64,000 nucleotides of DNA, taken from Euryodendron excelsum (Eukaryota; Streptophyta; Magnoliopsida; Ericales; Pentaphylacaceae). Shown one piece after another: positions 37,690 through 49,290 of this stretch. Made by a program: the position numbers and the translations under genes. Numbering within the stretch: position 1 is the stretch's first letter; each line of letters opens with the position of its first letter. Location of the stretch: positions 40,427,501-40,491,500 of the forward strand of contig CM065387.1 of assembly GCA_033060915.1 (NCBI GenBank). The letters are read 5' to 3'. The notes under the pieces were generated by a model. That model had not been told where the DNA came from. It searched no databases and saw only the letters and a program-made list of their open reading frames with translations.

Positions 37690-38099
37690 GACATATTGTA
37701 GCGTGCACTCAAAGTATGGCCGTAGAGTGTGTGAGGGACAACCACCCTATCCCTAACGCAGTTCTGACACACGCTGCGATGAAGTGGGGGGACGACCCTC
37801 TTAAGTGTCATGCCACAGATCTAACTCTTCAATAGAACATTATCACGTGAAAAGGTCACCAATCATTATCATGCATGCATACAAAGGGAAACAAAGGCCT
37901 TCTTCACCAGGTACGTATCAAAGAGAAACCCTAGCAAAATACACTATAGAGTAACGTCATTCTCCTGAATTTAATTTGATCATCGGAGAGCCTTTGGCAG
38001 GCACCGCACCGGTATGCTTAGAACAGGAGATCATGCACCAACGAGAGAGAACTCATCGAAGGCATGAGGGCAAGACACCTCGAGATTGTTGCATCATCA
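37690..38099 (+). mobile_element. LTR 3' part with start of internal region (Gypsy-like)
   Basis: It contains ATCGGAGAGCCTTTGGCAGG followed by CACCGCACCGGT and ends GTTGCATCATCA at 38099, directly followed by GCTGGCGCC. Gypsy LTRs in plants often end this way and are followed by a TGGCGCC block at the start of the internal region. The solo LTR at 62124-62836 has matching pieces (ATCGGAATGTCTTTGACAGA, CACACCGGTG) and ends TGCATTATCA, so both belong to one family. The 5' border is not resolved. Confidence 0.55.
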
Positions 38100-38203
38100 G
38101 CTGGCGCCCTGCCTAAGAAGTACCAATATTCCTTTCCCCTCTCGGCCGACCTATAGCAATACACAAACTCCGTAGGTGTAACGTCCCTTCCGTGGACGAT
38201 CTG

Positions 38204-38785
38204 CTAGAGGATTACGCAACCCAGTATGATTCTCCATGTGTTCGGCTGAATTTGCTCAGGAGAAAGGCGTAACCTATGTAAAATCTCCCTAACGAGCTGA
38301 GAAAATAGCACGCGAAGACCGTCGGCTAGTGCGCTCTTGTACGCAGTGATCTCGCGCTCCCTTGCTGAGCACGTCCATTTTGTAGGGTTGGGGACCCTAC
38401 ACTTCACCTCTCTCGGGATTTGGTATGCCCTTTGTGGGGCAATTACTTTCTCCTTATCCAGAACAGAGGCGATCCCCACAGCCTCGTACTCGGGACCTTC
38501 CTCCTCTCCCTCCCCCTGCTCAACCTCCCCAGGTCGGGCAGCCGCCTCAACGGGTTGGTTCCTTTCTCCCCCGACACCAGAGTGAGCGGCCCCAATCTCC
38601 TTCGGCTCCAGAACCTCCAGAGACGCCCCAGAGTTCCCAATGGAGGCCTTTTCCTGGGTCTCATGCCTCACAACCCTAAACTTGTTCAAGTCAGTGCCCT
38701 CAGAACCCGAACTAACATGCTCTGAGTTCGCCATTGTACCCTGAAGCCTACCATCCCTAATCCTATCAAACACTGATTTGAACAA
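38204..38785 (-). pseudogene. Retroelement gag-like / putative plant transposon protein fragment
   Basis: An open frame of 193 codons on the minus strand; an internal Met at 38734 (MANSEHVSSGSEGTDLNK) is the likelier start. The N-terminal half is acidic and Gly/Glu/Pro-rich. The C-terminal part reads REVKCRVPNPTKWTCSAREREITAYKSALADGLRVLFSQLVREILHRLRLSPEQIQPNTWRIILGCVI when its segments are taken in order. The ADGLR-LVREIL-LSPEQ-P-TWRI order matches the conserved N-terminal block of plant Gypsy-associated transposase/gag-like proteins. The frame stops soon after, so only a fragment remains. GC content is well above the surroundings. It is on the opposite strand from the LTR piece next to it, so the two come from different insertions or a rearrangement. 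Confidence 0.55.
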
Positions 38786-41314
38786 CTCACATAAGCTCCT
38801 AAGAGTGAACTCTAAGAACTCTAGCCTATCGACAAACCACGAGAGGTTGGGTATTCATCCACAAACCTAGTTTCTCCCCATGTGGGCTTGAAAAACTCAC
38901 ATGGGCTTCACCCAAACAAAGGTAAACTTGGGCCATCCTCCATATAGGAGGGAAACCCAGTCCAACACCATATGTACAACAAATACAAAAATATCTGGGT
39001 TTGGGTTTTCGGTAGTCTCAACCTTAACATCAACTAGGTATTACAAATTATACTTTGCACCCTTACACTTTATATCTAATTTCATTTCAAGAATTTTGAT
39101 GACTAGGTTTCATTTGAATATCTGGATTTGAGTTCTCCAGTTACCCTTGTGGCTATTCAAAAAAAACTTTTTTCAACAATTAATTGGTACATGTGAGCCC
39201 CGAGAATTACTTGTTATAAAAACTAATCAGGTACTTTAAGAGGTTTATCAATTTAGAAATACAAATTCAAAATTCTGGGGAAAAAAGACATGAAGTAAGA
39301 AGAAATAGAAGAATCAGGTACCAGCTTAGAAAATGTGTTTTTATGAAGTAAATATTACTTGAATATTTTATTTTATTTTGCTCATGCTGTAGTCAAATAA
39401 GGAAAAAAAAACAAAAATATTATTATCTTATAAAGAAAAGGGAAAAGAAAAAGGGAAAAGAAAAAGGAAAAAATAAAGATATTATGTGTGGCCGGTTCCA
39501 TTAGGACTTTAAACAAGCCAAGTCGAGTGGATTGTTTAAACTTGGTTTGAAAGTCTAATGAGTTTTAAAATATGTTCAAGCTTGGTTCCTTTAATTTTGA
39601 AGCCAATCTCAAACAAGCTTTAGTCAAGTATATCATGAGCCAAGGTTGAGAAGTTTGATGTTTTTTAGTGCATAAAAGCTTATTGAACCATGTTTAAGCT
39701 ATGCTCAGAAAAATAATGAGCTTTAAAATCTATTGAAGCTTAATTTGCTTACATAAGCTGCATTCATACTAGATTGGTAATAAGCTAGTTAAAATTTAAG
39801 TTAAGTTCAAGTAGATTGGTTCATTTTACAACCCTAAACTATATTCATACTAGATCGGTAACTGGCCAGCTGAAGGAAATTAACTACATTGTTCAGCTCC
39901 GGTTCCAAAGAGAACACCCCAAATCACATAGGGATGTGGCTTGCGGCCCGACCAAATTGCAGCCCGTGGGCTGTCCAAGTGCCCGCCTATTTTTGGCCCA
40001 CCAAGCCGTCGTTTTATGCAACAACCATGTATCATGCATAAAACTTTTCTTTTCTAACCTTTTAATGTACCATTAATCATTAACCGCTAACAAATCAAAT
40101 AGACATCCAGAAAATTTAAAATTTTCGTTATGTAAAAAATTTCGCACATGTCACAATTTGAATGAAATCTCACGCCACAAAAGCATGTTAAGAAATTGTT
40201 TGACCTTGGATATAATTTAGGCATGTTAAAGACATGACAAGGCATCAAAATGATTGGGTTAGGCATAAAAATTAAAATGATCTAATTCCTATATTTTCCA
40301 AGAATCCTTTGATTCACCTTCCTTGACCATCATGAAGAAGACCCCAAAGGCGTAGGCAGATTTGGACATGATTTCATTGCATAGGCTCCAGTAAGTTCAA
40401 AGCATATAGGAAAATTTTGAGACTTAATCGCAGATCACATGATCCTCTAAAATCTCTTGAGAATGACACTAAATGAAGATTCCTCAAGGACATTAAATGG
40501 CCACCTTACATATTAGTTCCAGTCGGCAATTTTCTAACAGAAGCAACCAAAAAAAAAAAAAGAAAAAAATTGATTAATTTTAGGATTAGTTTGAGCTTTC
40601 AACCATGTAGCTAATTTATTTAGCAGCACATGAATGTACTAAAGCTACTATATCTTTAGGATGACTAGCACTTGGGTTGGAGGTTTTCATCCTTGGTGTA
40701 TGGAATTGGTTTTGCAGTTTTGTGGACCGATTGGTCATTGAATTTTTCATTAATAAATTGAAAGTTGCGAAATCTATAAAATAAAAAAAATAAAGAGTTG
40801 GAATTGGTAATTACTAGTTGTGATAAACCCCTTCAGGTAATTGGAAAAAACCCAAAAAAGGGCAAATAATTATTTTGGCCTCTTTATTGTGGTTGATAAC
40901 TGAACTTGTCTATGTTAAATTAAGAAAATATTGCATAGACATGCATGGGAGAGAACTAACAGCAGTTTTCAAAAGAAATTTATCGATAATAGATTGCTTG
41001 ATTAATGTATGTCACTTAAATGAATTTTGAATTCTTTGTTCTACATCGACTAACTTGAATCATCCGGCTTTGTATCAACCTTCAACTTAAAATATGATTA
41101 CTCTTAATTACAAAAATACTATCGCCACATTATTTTAGTAGAGTTTTTGCACAAATTTTTTGAAAAATATCATTTTTCCCACCAAAAAAAAAATACAGCC
41201 CATGAAATTTCATAAGCCGGCTCCTTCCGAATTGGAGACCCCCTAGTCCTGATAACAAAGCAGAGATCCTTTGTATTCATTTCTGAATTAAATGATGGAA
41301 ATATGATACCGCAT
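38786..41314. other. Intergenic region, no gene seen
   Basis: AT-rich. 39500-39830 has degenerate AAGCTT-rich repeats (CAAGCTTGG, AATAAGCTAGTT). 39420-39475 has GGGAAAAGAAAAA repeats. Nothing resembles an exon. Confidence 0.45.
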
Positions 41315-41475
41315 CAATGGAAGTTCCATAGTGCATAGAACTAAATGAGAGAAACCAAAATGGAGCAATTTTTGTGGAATCTCATATTTGAGTTCAGAAT
41401 AATTTTATGTCCGATGTATGGCAACTCTCAACTATATATATGTAGGTGCTATTTTATATATCTCTTTAAATAGAA
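41315..41475 (+). pseudogene. Fossil 3' UTR of a monooxygenase copy
   Basis: GGAAGTTCCATAGTGCATAG and the following GAACTAAATGAGAGAAACC match the 3' UTR of copy A (GGAAGGTCCATAGTGCACAG, 22256-22275). The match continues through TTTGTGGAA...TTTGAGTT...GGTGCTATTT. No exon 6 is attached, so this is a stranded piece of an extra or disrupted copy. Confidence 0.6.
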
Positions 41476-41849
41476 AAAAAAAATTCAAAGGAAGATGGTA
41501 CCTTTGTTTTAGATAGTACTTTTATTATATTTTTTACGTTTTGTGTATTTTGATAGTCTCTAACTATAATATTTAAAAAGATTAATTATATTTTAATCCC
41601 TGTAGTTTGGACTCATATTCAAAATAGATGAAATCTTAACAAATTAAGTGAAATGACAACTATACCCTTACGAATATCAACCACTTATTTTGATATAACA
41701 AGACAAAATCATCTTTTTAATTAATTAAATTGTGATAAAGTACTAATAGAGTTCAATGTGACCAATCTTTTTTTTTTCTTTTTTCTTTTTTATTTTTTTG
41801 CAGTCATAGGAGGTTAGCCTACTCTTATAGGGGTATGGGGGAGTTATAC

Positions 41850-43420
41850 CTTCTATTTGTCGATGATGAAAGTCCACCCATGTGCATTTTGCAAGTCAAT
41901 GTCTTCTATCAGTAATTGTAAGAACCAGATCCATGATTCTTTGTTTTCAATCTCCACTACTGCATAAGTTAGTGGATAACTTTGGTTGTTGGCATCAATC
42001 CCAATAGCTGCCATAAGCTGCCCATTGTTTGCACCTTTTAGGTGACAAGCATCTACACCAATCAAAGGCATGCACCCTGCCTTGAAGCTCCTCTTACAAC
42101 ACCTAAGGCACAGATATAGTCTATGAAAGGTAGGTTACTTTTCAATTCCTTGTATCAAAATATTACTTTTCACCAGAATTGGTCCTCCTTATCTCCTTAC
42201 AATAATCCCAAAGTCTATTGCACTTTTCCAAAATTGTACCTCTAATCTTGTCCATTGTTTTCCTTTTTACCCTGTATAATTGACTCATAGAAGTTTCAAC
42301 TACAAAATCCTTTTAAACAGTCTCTTTGAATGCTTCTATTGGCCAAGTTGGATTGGATCTAATGCTATCAATGTATTTCCTTGATAGCCATGTAGAGTTA
42401 ATATTTTTGTTTTGGAAAGCTTTGCCACAATTATGTACATTTCTATATGTCTTAACTTGTAAAGTTTGCTAATTTTGCATCATGGAAGCAAAGATCACTC
42501 AATCACAACCCTCCTTGCCAGTAGCCCTCACCCTTTTGGCCTCATTCTTCACAAATTTTATGTCCTTACCATTCTTTATTGTATACTCTCTCATTGCTAC
42601 CCTGAATTCAGTGGCTGAACTAAATAACATTCCAACTTTGAATTCCACAGTGCCCATGTCTGTATCAGGATTGAACTCCGGATATCTAGCACCTCTGTTT
42701 TCTTCATCACTAGAGTTATAAATACTATGGAGCTCATCACTTGATGCACAATCAGATTCTATTAATGTATGATCTATGTCCACCTCATTAGTATATGCAT
42801 TATGATGGTTATCATTGCCACCACTCCCAACTCCAGTCCACTTAACACCCCTATCCACATGACAATCAAACATATCATCATCATCATCATCATCTATCAT
42901 TCCATAATCACTATCATAAAAATCAATATCATCATCATCTTCTTCACCTTCATTATCATCATCATCTTCTTCTTCTTCACCTTTATTATCATAACCCACT
43001 ACCTCAGTATGACCATCATCTTCATTTGTTTCTTCTGTCTCTTCTATAACAACTATGGATTGATTGCTACTGGGGAAGCCATTGGACCCCATTTGACTCT
43101 GCAAAAAACCCATCATACTAACATCATCTAAGTACACTTCTATCACTCTACTAGGAGGAATGTGGCCAAACATTGCAAAAAGATCACCCTCAATTGTTAG
43201 TACTCATAAACCATCCTTTAATTCCCTCCCTAGTATTCTATAATAATAATTTACAAACTCTTCATGTCCAATATCCTTCACATACTCATTAAAATTCATC
43301 ATACAAAACTTATCAGGGTACAATGGTCAATTTATATTCACGTGATCCTCTAAAGTAGTCATTAGTCCCTGCAAGCTCAATGGCAAAGTACTAATCAATT
43401 CAACTATGCATTAAATAAGC
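41850..43420 (-). pseudogene. MULE transposase pseudogene
   Basis: Read on the minus strand from about 43363. The N-terminal segment is PLYPDKFCMMNFNEYVKDIG...LFAMFGHIPPSRVIEVYLDD. An acidic stretch rich in Asp/Glu runs of about 100 residues follows. Next is the MuDR DNA-binding-like block FKVGMLFSSATEFRVAMREY...KGEGCD-type end (KEGCD), then YRNVHNCGKAFQNKNINSTWL, WPIEAFKETV, YRVKRKTMDKIRG and LWDYCKEIRRTN. The catalytic-region start is MPLIGVDACHLKGANNGQLM followed by AIGIDANNQSYPLTYAVVE and HGWTFIIDK. In-frame stops occur after GCD (TGA for the usual Trp), in QN*QT, after ETV, after GEK and after FIIDK. The DDE domain is cut after the first Asp region. Dead, but the frame is largely conserved, so decay is moderate. 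Confidence 0.82.
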
Positions 43421-43457
43421 ATATACTTGTGACCCACACTTACAAAATATGCATTAC

Positions 43458-43610
43458 AAAAGGTCCTTTGAGGGACCACATGGACAACCAAAAAATATTG
43501 GAAGGTCCTCTGAAGGACCACATGGAAAACCAACAACACAAAAGGTCCTCTAAGGGACCACATGGAAAACCAACAATACAACATGTCCTCTAAGGGACCA
43601 CGTTGTAACA
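43458..43610. repeat. 41-bp tandem repeat with GGTCC-GGACC hairpins, 4 units
   Basis: GGTCCTCTAAGGGACC and variants start at 43462, 43504, 43544 and 43585 (steps of 42, 40, 41), each followed by ACATGGAAAACCAACAA. Each unit is a near-perfect inverted repeat with a short loop. It lies inside the MULE, upstream of its transposase remnant. Confidence 0.85.
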
Positions 43611-44389
43611 ATGAAGAAAGCAAACACAGTTAGGACAGCCAACACTCGATTCATGTAAAACCAATAAAAGCTAAACACGAACTACTTTTCCTAATAAAGC
43701 TAAAATATATGTGAAACCTAACAAAAGCTCTGCACATTGAAATACTAAACATTCAAGATAAAACCTATCTAGAGAAATACCATGTGAGTGCTTCTCGTTG
43801 CCATCACTAACATTGGTCATCCCTCCCGTGCTCTTTATCCACCCTAAACCCAGTCGATTCCTTTCCATCTTCAGCAGTTGCTTGTGGGATTTGCCTATTT
43901 TCACCACCGTTGTCATCAACCACCTAACTCAAATACGGTATATTTAGGGCATAAAATTTGCCCCGATTCGAAACCAAGTGAATGCCCTAGCATTTGGGCG
44001 GGAATGGAGTGCAAAATCTCTATAAAGCCCCTTCTAGCAACGCACGTGAAGATCACATGGTTCTTTTCTGTCTATATTTTGGACGACGTCCACATGAGGG
44101 GTCACCTTGGTGCTTGACCAAAAGGTTGAAGTGTTGACTAGCGTAATTCAAAGTACAGGGGGCAAAATGAGACACGGTGTAAACTGTAGAGGTGCAAAAT
44201 GTAATTAATTCTATTTAAATTAAAGCATAAAAGGTTAGACTTCTGGTTAAGTCCATCTGTATAGCAAGCATGACAATCGCTAGATTGTGATTTTTAATAT
44301 TATTAACGGACTTGGAGACTGGCAAAAATGTTACCTAAATTGTTAATATTGTGTAATTGTTTTGGTCCATTTATAAAACAATATAGAAA

Positions 44390-47300
44390 AATTATGGTAA
44401 GAAAACTCAGTTATATGGCATTCTTTTTCTTTTTCCATTTATTGTTGTTACAGTCGGACTTTTAGACCTTCAGGAGTTCATTGATTGCATAGCATTGGCG
44501 TGTTGGATTTATATTTGTTTTGTAATTATTTAAACATGTTTATACAACGAAATCAAAATTTAATTGTGGAAGCAAATATCAAACACAAGTAATTTATGAA
44601 GGTTTCTTAGATATGTACTTCTACCACTAACTATGTATGGGCGTTGTGCATAGGGCTCGATAGTTACTGCTTGACAAGGGCTCAAACGAAGAGATACCAA
44701 TGGGGTAAGGCCAAAACTTTTAATTCTCTTCATTTACATTTTTAATTATTCTGTGAGCAGGTGATTCTTTTTTTTCTTCTTCTGGAGAGGTTGTTATTCT
44801 AATTTATAAAATGATATAAGCTACATAAGCATTTAGCATGGATTTCAAACCTGCCACTTCGTTTTGTATGCATTTTCTGTAGTATTTTTCTGTTTGTATA
44901 TAGCATAACTCACATGATAATTGCAACATATCATTGTTAGATGTGGTAATGATTCTACACTGATGTTGCCAATAGAGTATGTCTATGAGGAATGTCGAAA
45001 TAACTTCTATGATAATTTTGATTTATATATATATATAAATACATTTATGTAGGATTGGTGAAGCTCGATGCTTTAAGGGGAGTGACCTTATTAAGACACT
45101 GGCAGTTGCATTGCCACTAGGAACAATTCATTTCGGGTGCCAGATAGTCTCTGTTAAGCTGGATCCCTTAACTTCCTATCCCATTCTCCATCTCCTCCAT
45201 GGCTGGTCTATTGTGGCCAAGGTAATAATAGTGTTCAATAACTTACTCCATAACCAATCTATTATGTATGCCTATATACCTTCTTGATCAACATTGATAT
45301 AGTCCATCGAATTATATAGTGCAAATGGGGCAAAGCTAGGTGATTACACTCCAAAAAGTGTAATATAAAGTCCCTAAATAGCTATTGTTAGTCCAATTAG
45401 GGTGTATATATGCTTAACTTAGTATAATAATTTTTCTAATGAGTATTTGTGGGTTTTTTGCAAGTTTCAAGTGGAAAAAAGGATAAAATTGGAGCAAAAA
45501 TAGCCAAAGTGTACATTGATCGTACGTACAGTAGGAGTCACCGTACGTACGCCTGCAGCAGAAATCCAAACTTCAAATAGTGCATTTTAGCGTAGGCTTG
45601 ACCGTACGTACAATATGTCCATCGTATGTATGGTGAACAGTACCATACGTACGGTACCAGCAAAATCTGTACGAGTTTTGAGGCTATATATCCAGAAAAT
45701 TATGCGAATTGTGTATCTACCATCAGTTATAGATTAGATTTTCTGTTAGGACGTACTTTAGAGAGAGAAAGTGGGTTTGTTTTATATTTTCTTACATTTT
45801 CTTTGTAAGCAAACACTATTTTCTTCATCAATCAATGAGAAATCTTCAATTCTTTATACTTTCTTCTATGGAATCAAGTAGCTAAGCCTTCCTTAGATGT
45901 AATTGTAAAGAATTACAAAGGATTTTCAAGGTCTTTAATGGAGGTATATACACTTCAATGATCTATCTTACGAATTGTTCAAATTTATATCAATTGTGTT
46001 GTAATTTTTTAGAAAACTTAGATTTATAATCACTTTTGGTAATTCCTATGCATAATTCCTTAATTGATATAAGTATTGCACAAATTATGATTTGAACCTA
46101 AGATTCTTAGCAATTGGTTATCAATTACATCCAATTGAGTATGAATCCCCGCTTATATAGTCTAAATTTTTCGAATTAAGAATCCGCAGAGTGATTCCTT
46201 AATTTGAATTATTAAACCCTTCATTGAGACACTTGTAGAGAATTGATAGATTTGATTAATTGTGTCCAAGTCCTTTATTAATTGTTTCAAATTTAGTATA
46301 ATTACTTTCAATTTCAAGTGTAATTAGATTAATTTAGTAATCTACAACCTCCCACCATATAAGCATTTTTGGTCTTATTTTTAGTTAATTTCAATTCGTT
46401 AAGTAATTCATTAATTTAGCCCAATTGGTTAGTTGTTTTACTTACATGTGTTGCCTATATTGGATGTGATCCTTTAGGAGAACGATACCAGTGCTTATCG
46501 AATTTTATTTCGATTGACATCCGTAAACCATGCAGAAAGCTCAAGTCAATTCACATTTGAGAGCGAATCACTAAGCACTTTCATTCTACCTTTGTCCTCC
46601 AAAGCTAGAATTGAGGAAGAAGGACCTTCAAAGGTCATTGAAATAGTTTACGGCATTTAGCTTTGTTTGATGCATATATCATTTGAATCATTTCCTTTAC
46701 AACACTAGGTAACATCAATACCTGGCATTGTGCCTCATGGGGCATGTCTGTTTCTCATGAAGTTGTTAAACAAATTACTTTTTGATTTTTTTTATTGAAA
46801 AAAATTGCCAATTAATTACTTGCATACATAAACGTAAGTATATATAGTATAGTATAGTAGCTGCATATTGGGGGTAAAAAAAAAAATCAAGTGAAAATGT
46901 AATAGTTGGAATGCACTCTCTGAAGAAACCTTGTGAATTACTAGTTTAGATTGCTACCTTTAATCATGATTTAGCCCTAACGTACAAAAAAGAGTGCTAT
47001 TCTTGGGAAAACTTTAACAATGCCATTCATGCACATTGTAAACTTGTGGAATTACAACCTAATAAGCAGATTGCATTTTTTTTTCCTCGTCGATAAGACA
47101 AGCAGCGCAATTGAATAGTTGACATTAAGATAGACAAAACAACCATGTACTTGTAATCATGCATCCAACCGGCTCAAAGTTTAGAACCCTTTTCGAAATT
47201 AAGATAATCTGATCTCAATCCCAAAAGAAATAAACTTTGATGAGGTAAATAATGAACTGTGTATGCAAACATTTCGAGAAGAAAATTTTAGGTCATGACT

Positions 47301-48450
47301 ATTCTTACTATCTCACAGGTTTTGATTGGATGGGATGGAGCAAAGTCTGTGGTCGCTGACTTCCTTGAGTTAAAGCCTACAAAAGAATTTGCCATTTCTT
47401 CAACGAGCGGTTTGACGAATTATCGAAATGGTCATGCATTTGCCCATGAATTGGTCCGAATGAGGAGAAACAAAATTATGATAGGAAGAATTCCAATTGA
47501 TGATAAGTCAGTCTACTGGTTCGTACCTCAACAACCAACTCCTCAAGGTAAAGTCTTGTCCAATATGGTTGTTTTTGTTTGTTGCTTCCTAGGTGTAGCA
47601 CAAGACATGCACATGTTAATGTTCTCATACTTTCCATTACACCTTTGAAAGTAACATTTTAGCAAATTGTAGGCAATAGCTTTTGAAAGCAAAAAGGCCT
47701 TGCTTATTAATTTTATGCTAAAAGAAAACAAAACATAGATTGTTAATAGAAATACTATATATGGACTATGTTCATGCATACAAATGGCCAAGGATTGAGG
47801 TAACTTTGACTCAAATTCAAACTTACTTACCACCAATGCTTCAATAGTGAAACATTTTAATTTAATATTCTTGGATTATATGGATTAGTCTTATAAAAAT
47901 TGGTGACGAGTCTATGAGCAATCATGCAACCTTCGTATTTGCATATATCACGTTAGCAACATTTTTAAATTATAGAAGTGTTAGCCCAAAAAACGAGAAA
48001 ACGACTTCATAGTATCAAATAACTAACTATGACAGTTCTATGACATTTGTTATATAAATGCCTTTGTACATCTTTGTTTAGTATAGAATTGGTATCAGCA
48101 AAAGCGTAGGATATATGCTTTTGGTTTTTTACAAGCTCAACGGCTTTAAACCAGCATTGGAACTAATTTTTTCTATATTTGCTGTTGTTTACATGCACAT
48201 GACAGATGCACAGGTATCACAAAATCCAGAGCTTATCAAACAATCAACGCTGCACTTAGTAGATGGTTTCCCAATAGAAATAATGGAAATGGTAGAAGGA
48301 AGTGACCTAGAGTCATTATCTCTCACACGCTTGAGATATCGTGCACCATGGGACTTATTATTGGGAAAATTTCGAAAAGGAACAGTAACAGTAGCTGGAG
48401 ATGCCATGCATGTGATGGGTCCATTCCTTGGACAAGGTGGCTCGGCAGGT
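44390..48450 (+). pseudogene. Monooxygenase copy C, truncated pseudogene
   Basis: Similarity to copies A and B starts inside intron 2 (about 44390); exons 1-2, and with them the GxGxxG FAD motif, are absent. Exon 3 (44654-44704) has TAG at 44661-44663 after Ala-Arg. Exon 4 (45053-45221) and exon 5 (47319-47547) are open and correctly spliced; the DG motif reads GWDG instead of GCDG. Exon 6 starts at 48206 with DAQVSQNPE and is open through GDAMHVMGPFLGQGGSA (second FAD motif). The similarity stops at 48450, losing the last 90 or so codons. Intron 4 carries a 1,230-bp solo LTR. With no start, an internal stop and no 3' end, it cannot make the enzyme. Confidence 0.88.
45341..46570 (+). mobile_element. 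Solo LTR (1,230 bp) in intron 4 of copy C
   Basis: It begins TGATTACACTCC and ends GAGCGAATCA, so it has TGATT...AATCA inverted tips. CTAGG (45336-45340) and CTAAG (46571-46575) flank it. The corresponding introns of copies A and B lack it. Orientation is inferred from a TATATAT motif at about 45683 and from the AGAACGATACCAGTGCTTAT block near the 3' end, which resembles plant LTR ends. Repeated CGTACG palindromes lie at 45520-45655. Confidence 0.75.
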
Positions 48451-48940
48451 ACATTTTTAATGGGTTATCCGCAAAATCAAGTTTTTCATAACTGATTTCT
48501 AATAATAACAACAGTTTTCACTGGTAGAATAGGTACATTATATGAAGTGTAAGATGCTAACTATAATATTCTGTTACTTCTAATTTTTAATAGGTTATTA
48601 AGTGTTTAGTTCTGTTTAAATATATATATATATATATATATAACATTATGTTCTTTTTACTTCTGATTTATTTAGGTGACAAAAGGTCGTAATGGACAAC
48701 CTAAGGTTACTATGTTAGTGGGCCTCGACCAGGAGTGGCCATTGGGCTGATGACCTTTTGGGCCTACTGAAGCTCGCCCATTATTTACAAAGTTTGAAAT
48801 TTTTTTTAGCTGATTTTGTTAATGAGTTTGTATAGAAATTTAGTTTACATCTCAGTCCAACTCGGCCGGCCCAATATATATGTGAAATAATATTTTTATA
48901 TATTTTAATAATATAAGTAATTATATTTTAGTAATTATAA
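48451..48940. other. Sequence after the break in copy C
   Basis: No similarity to copies A or B. It contains a TA microsatellite at 48621-48642. 48700-48850 has a GGGCCT/GCCCA-rich piece resembling common plant TE sequence. No gene is seen. Confidence 0.45.
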
Positions 48941-49290
48941 GTATATATTTTTACACTTTATTCTTGTGTGGTTTGAGTGAAAATCAGATAACTCCTATGC
49001 AGTTCAAAGTGAATACATAACCCCTTTATGGTTTGGACTTATCTACAAAGTGAATAGAACCATGACGGATTTGGTGAAATGACAAAAATATCCCTGTAAT
49101 GAGTAACCTTTATTTTGACATAAAAGGGCAAAATCATCTTTTTGATATTCCATTTTAGAGAAATGAAATGACAATTATACAACTGTGACAAAATCGCTAT
49201 TAATTCTAACAGTTTTCTTCCATTTTATACCACAGATGGTCATTTTATTTTCGCTCAAATCACAATTGGGTAAAGTATAATTATCTCTAG
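48941..49290. mobile_element. MITE, probably derived from the MULE family
   Basis: The left arm reads TTTACACTTTATTCTTGTGT then GGTTTGAGTGAAAATCAG. The right arm, reversed, reads ATAATTATACTTTACCCAAT then TGTGATTTGAGCGAAAAT. The inner block GGTGAAATGACAAAAATAT...TTTGACATAAAAGGGCAAAATCATC matches the subterminal part of the MULE (41655-41720, GTGAAATGACAACTAT...TTTTGATATAACAAGACAAAATC). It has no coding; borders are approximate. Confidence 0.65.

Larger units (their letters stand above)
41579..44211 (-). mobile_element. Mutator-like element (MULE) with terminal inverted repeats
   Basis: The left end reads GATTAATTATATTTTAATCC then CTGTAGTTTGGACTC. The reverse complement of the right end reads GAATTAATTACATTTTGCAC then CTCTACAGTTTACACCG, so imperfect TIRs of 35 bp or more. 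Flanking 9-mers TATTTAAAA (41570-41578) and TATTTAAAT (44212-44220) agree at eight of nine positions, as expected for Mutator target duplications. The transposase remnant inside is on the minus strand. The element sits just past the fossil 3' UTR and before monooxygenase copy C. Confidence 0.75.

Noticed and set aside
38337..38725. Plus-strand frames rich in Pro and Ser
   Set aside because: They are antisense to the gag-like frame, whose ordered conserved block fits a known protein type; the GC-rich sequence opens several frames.
42769..43131. Ile/Phe-rich plus-strand frame that looks like membrane segments
   Set aside because: Antisense of the Asp/Glu-rich part of the MULE protein (GAT/GAA runs read as ATC/TTC).
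43411..43623. 70-codon minus-strand frame with repeated GPL-VV segments
   Set aside because: Translation of the 41-bp tandem repeat.
45341..46570. Endogenous pararetrovirus fragment
   Set aside because: No coat, protease or RT coding is visible; TG...CA-type tips with a short target duplication fit a solo LTR.
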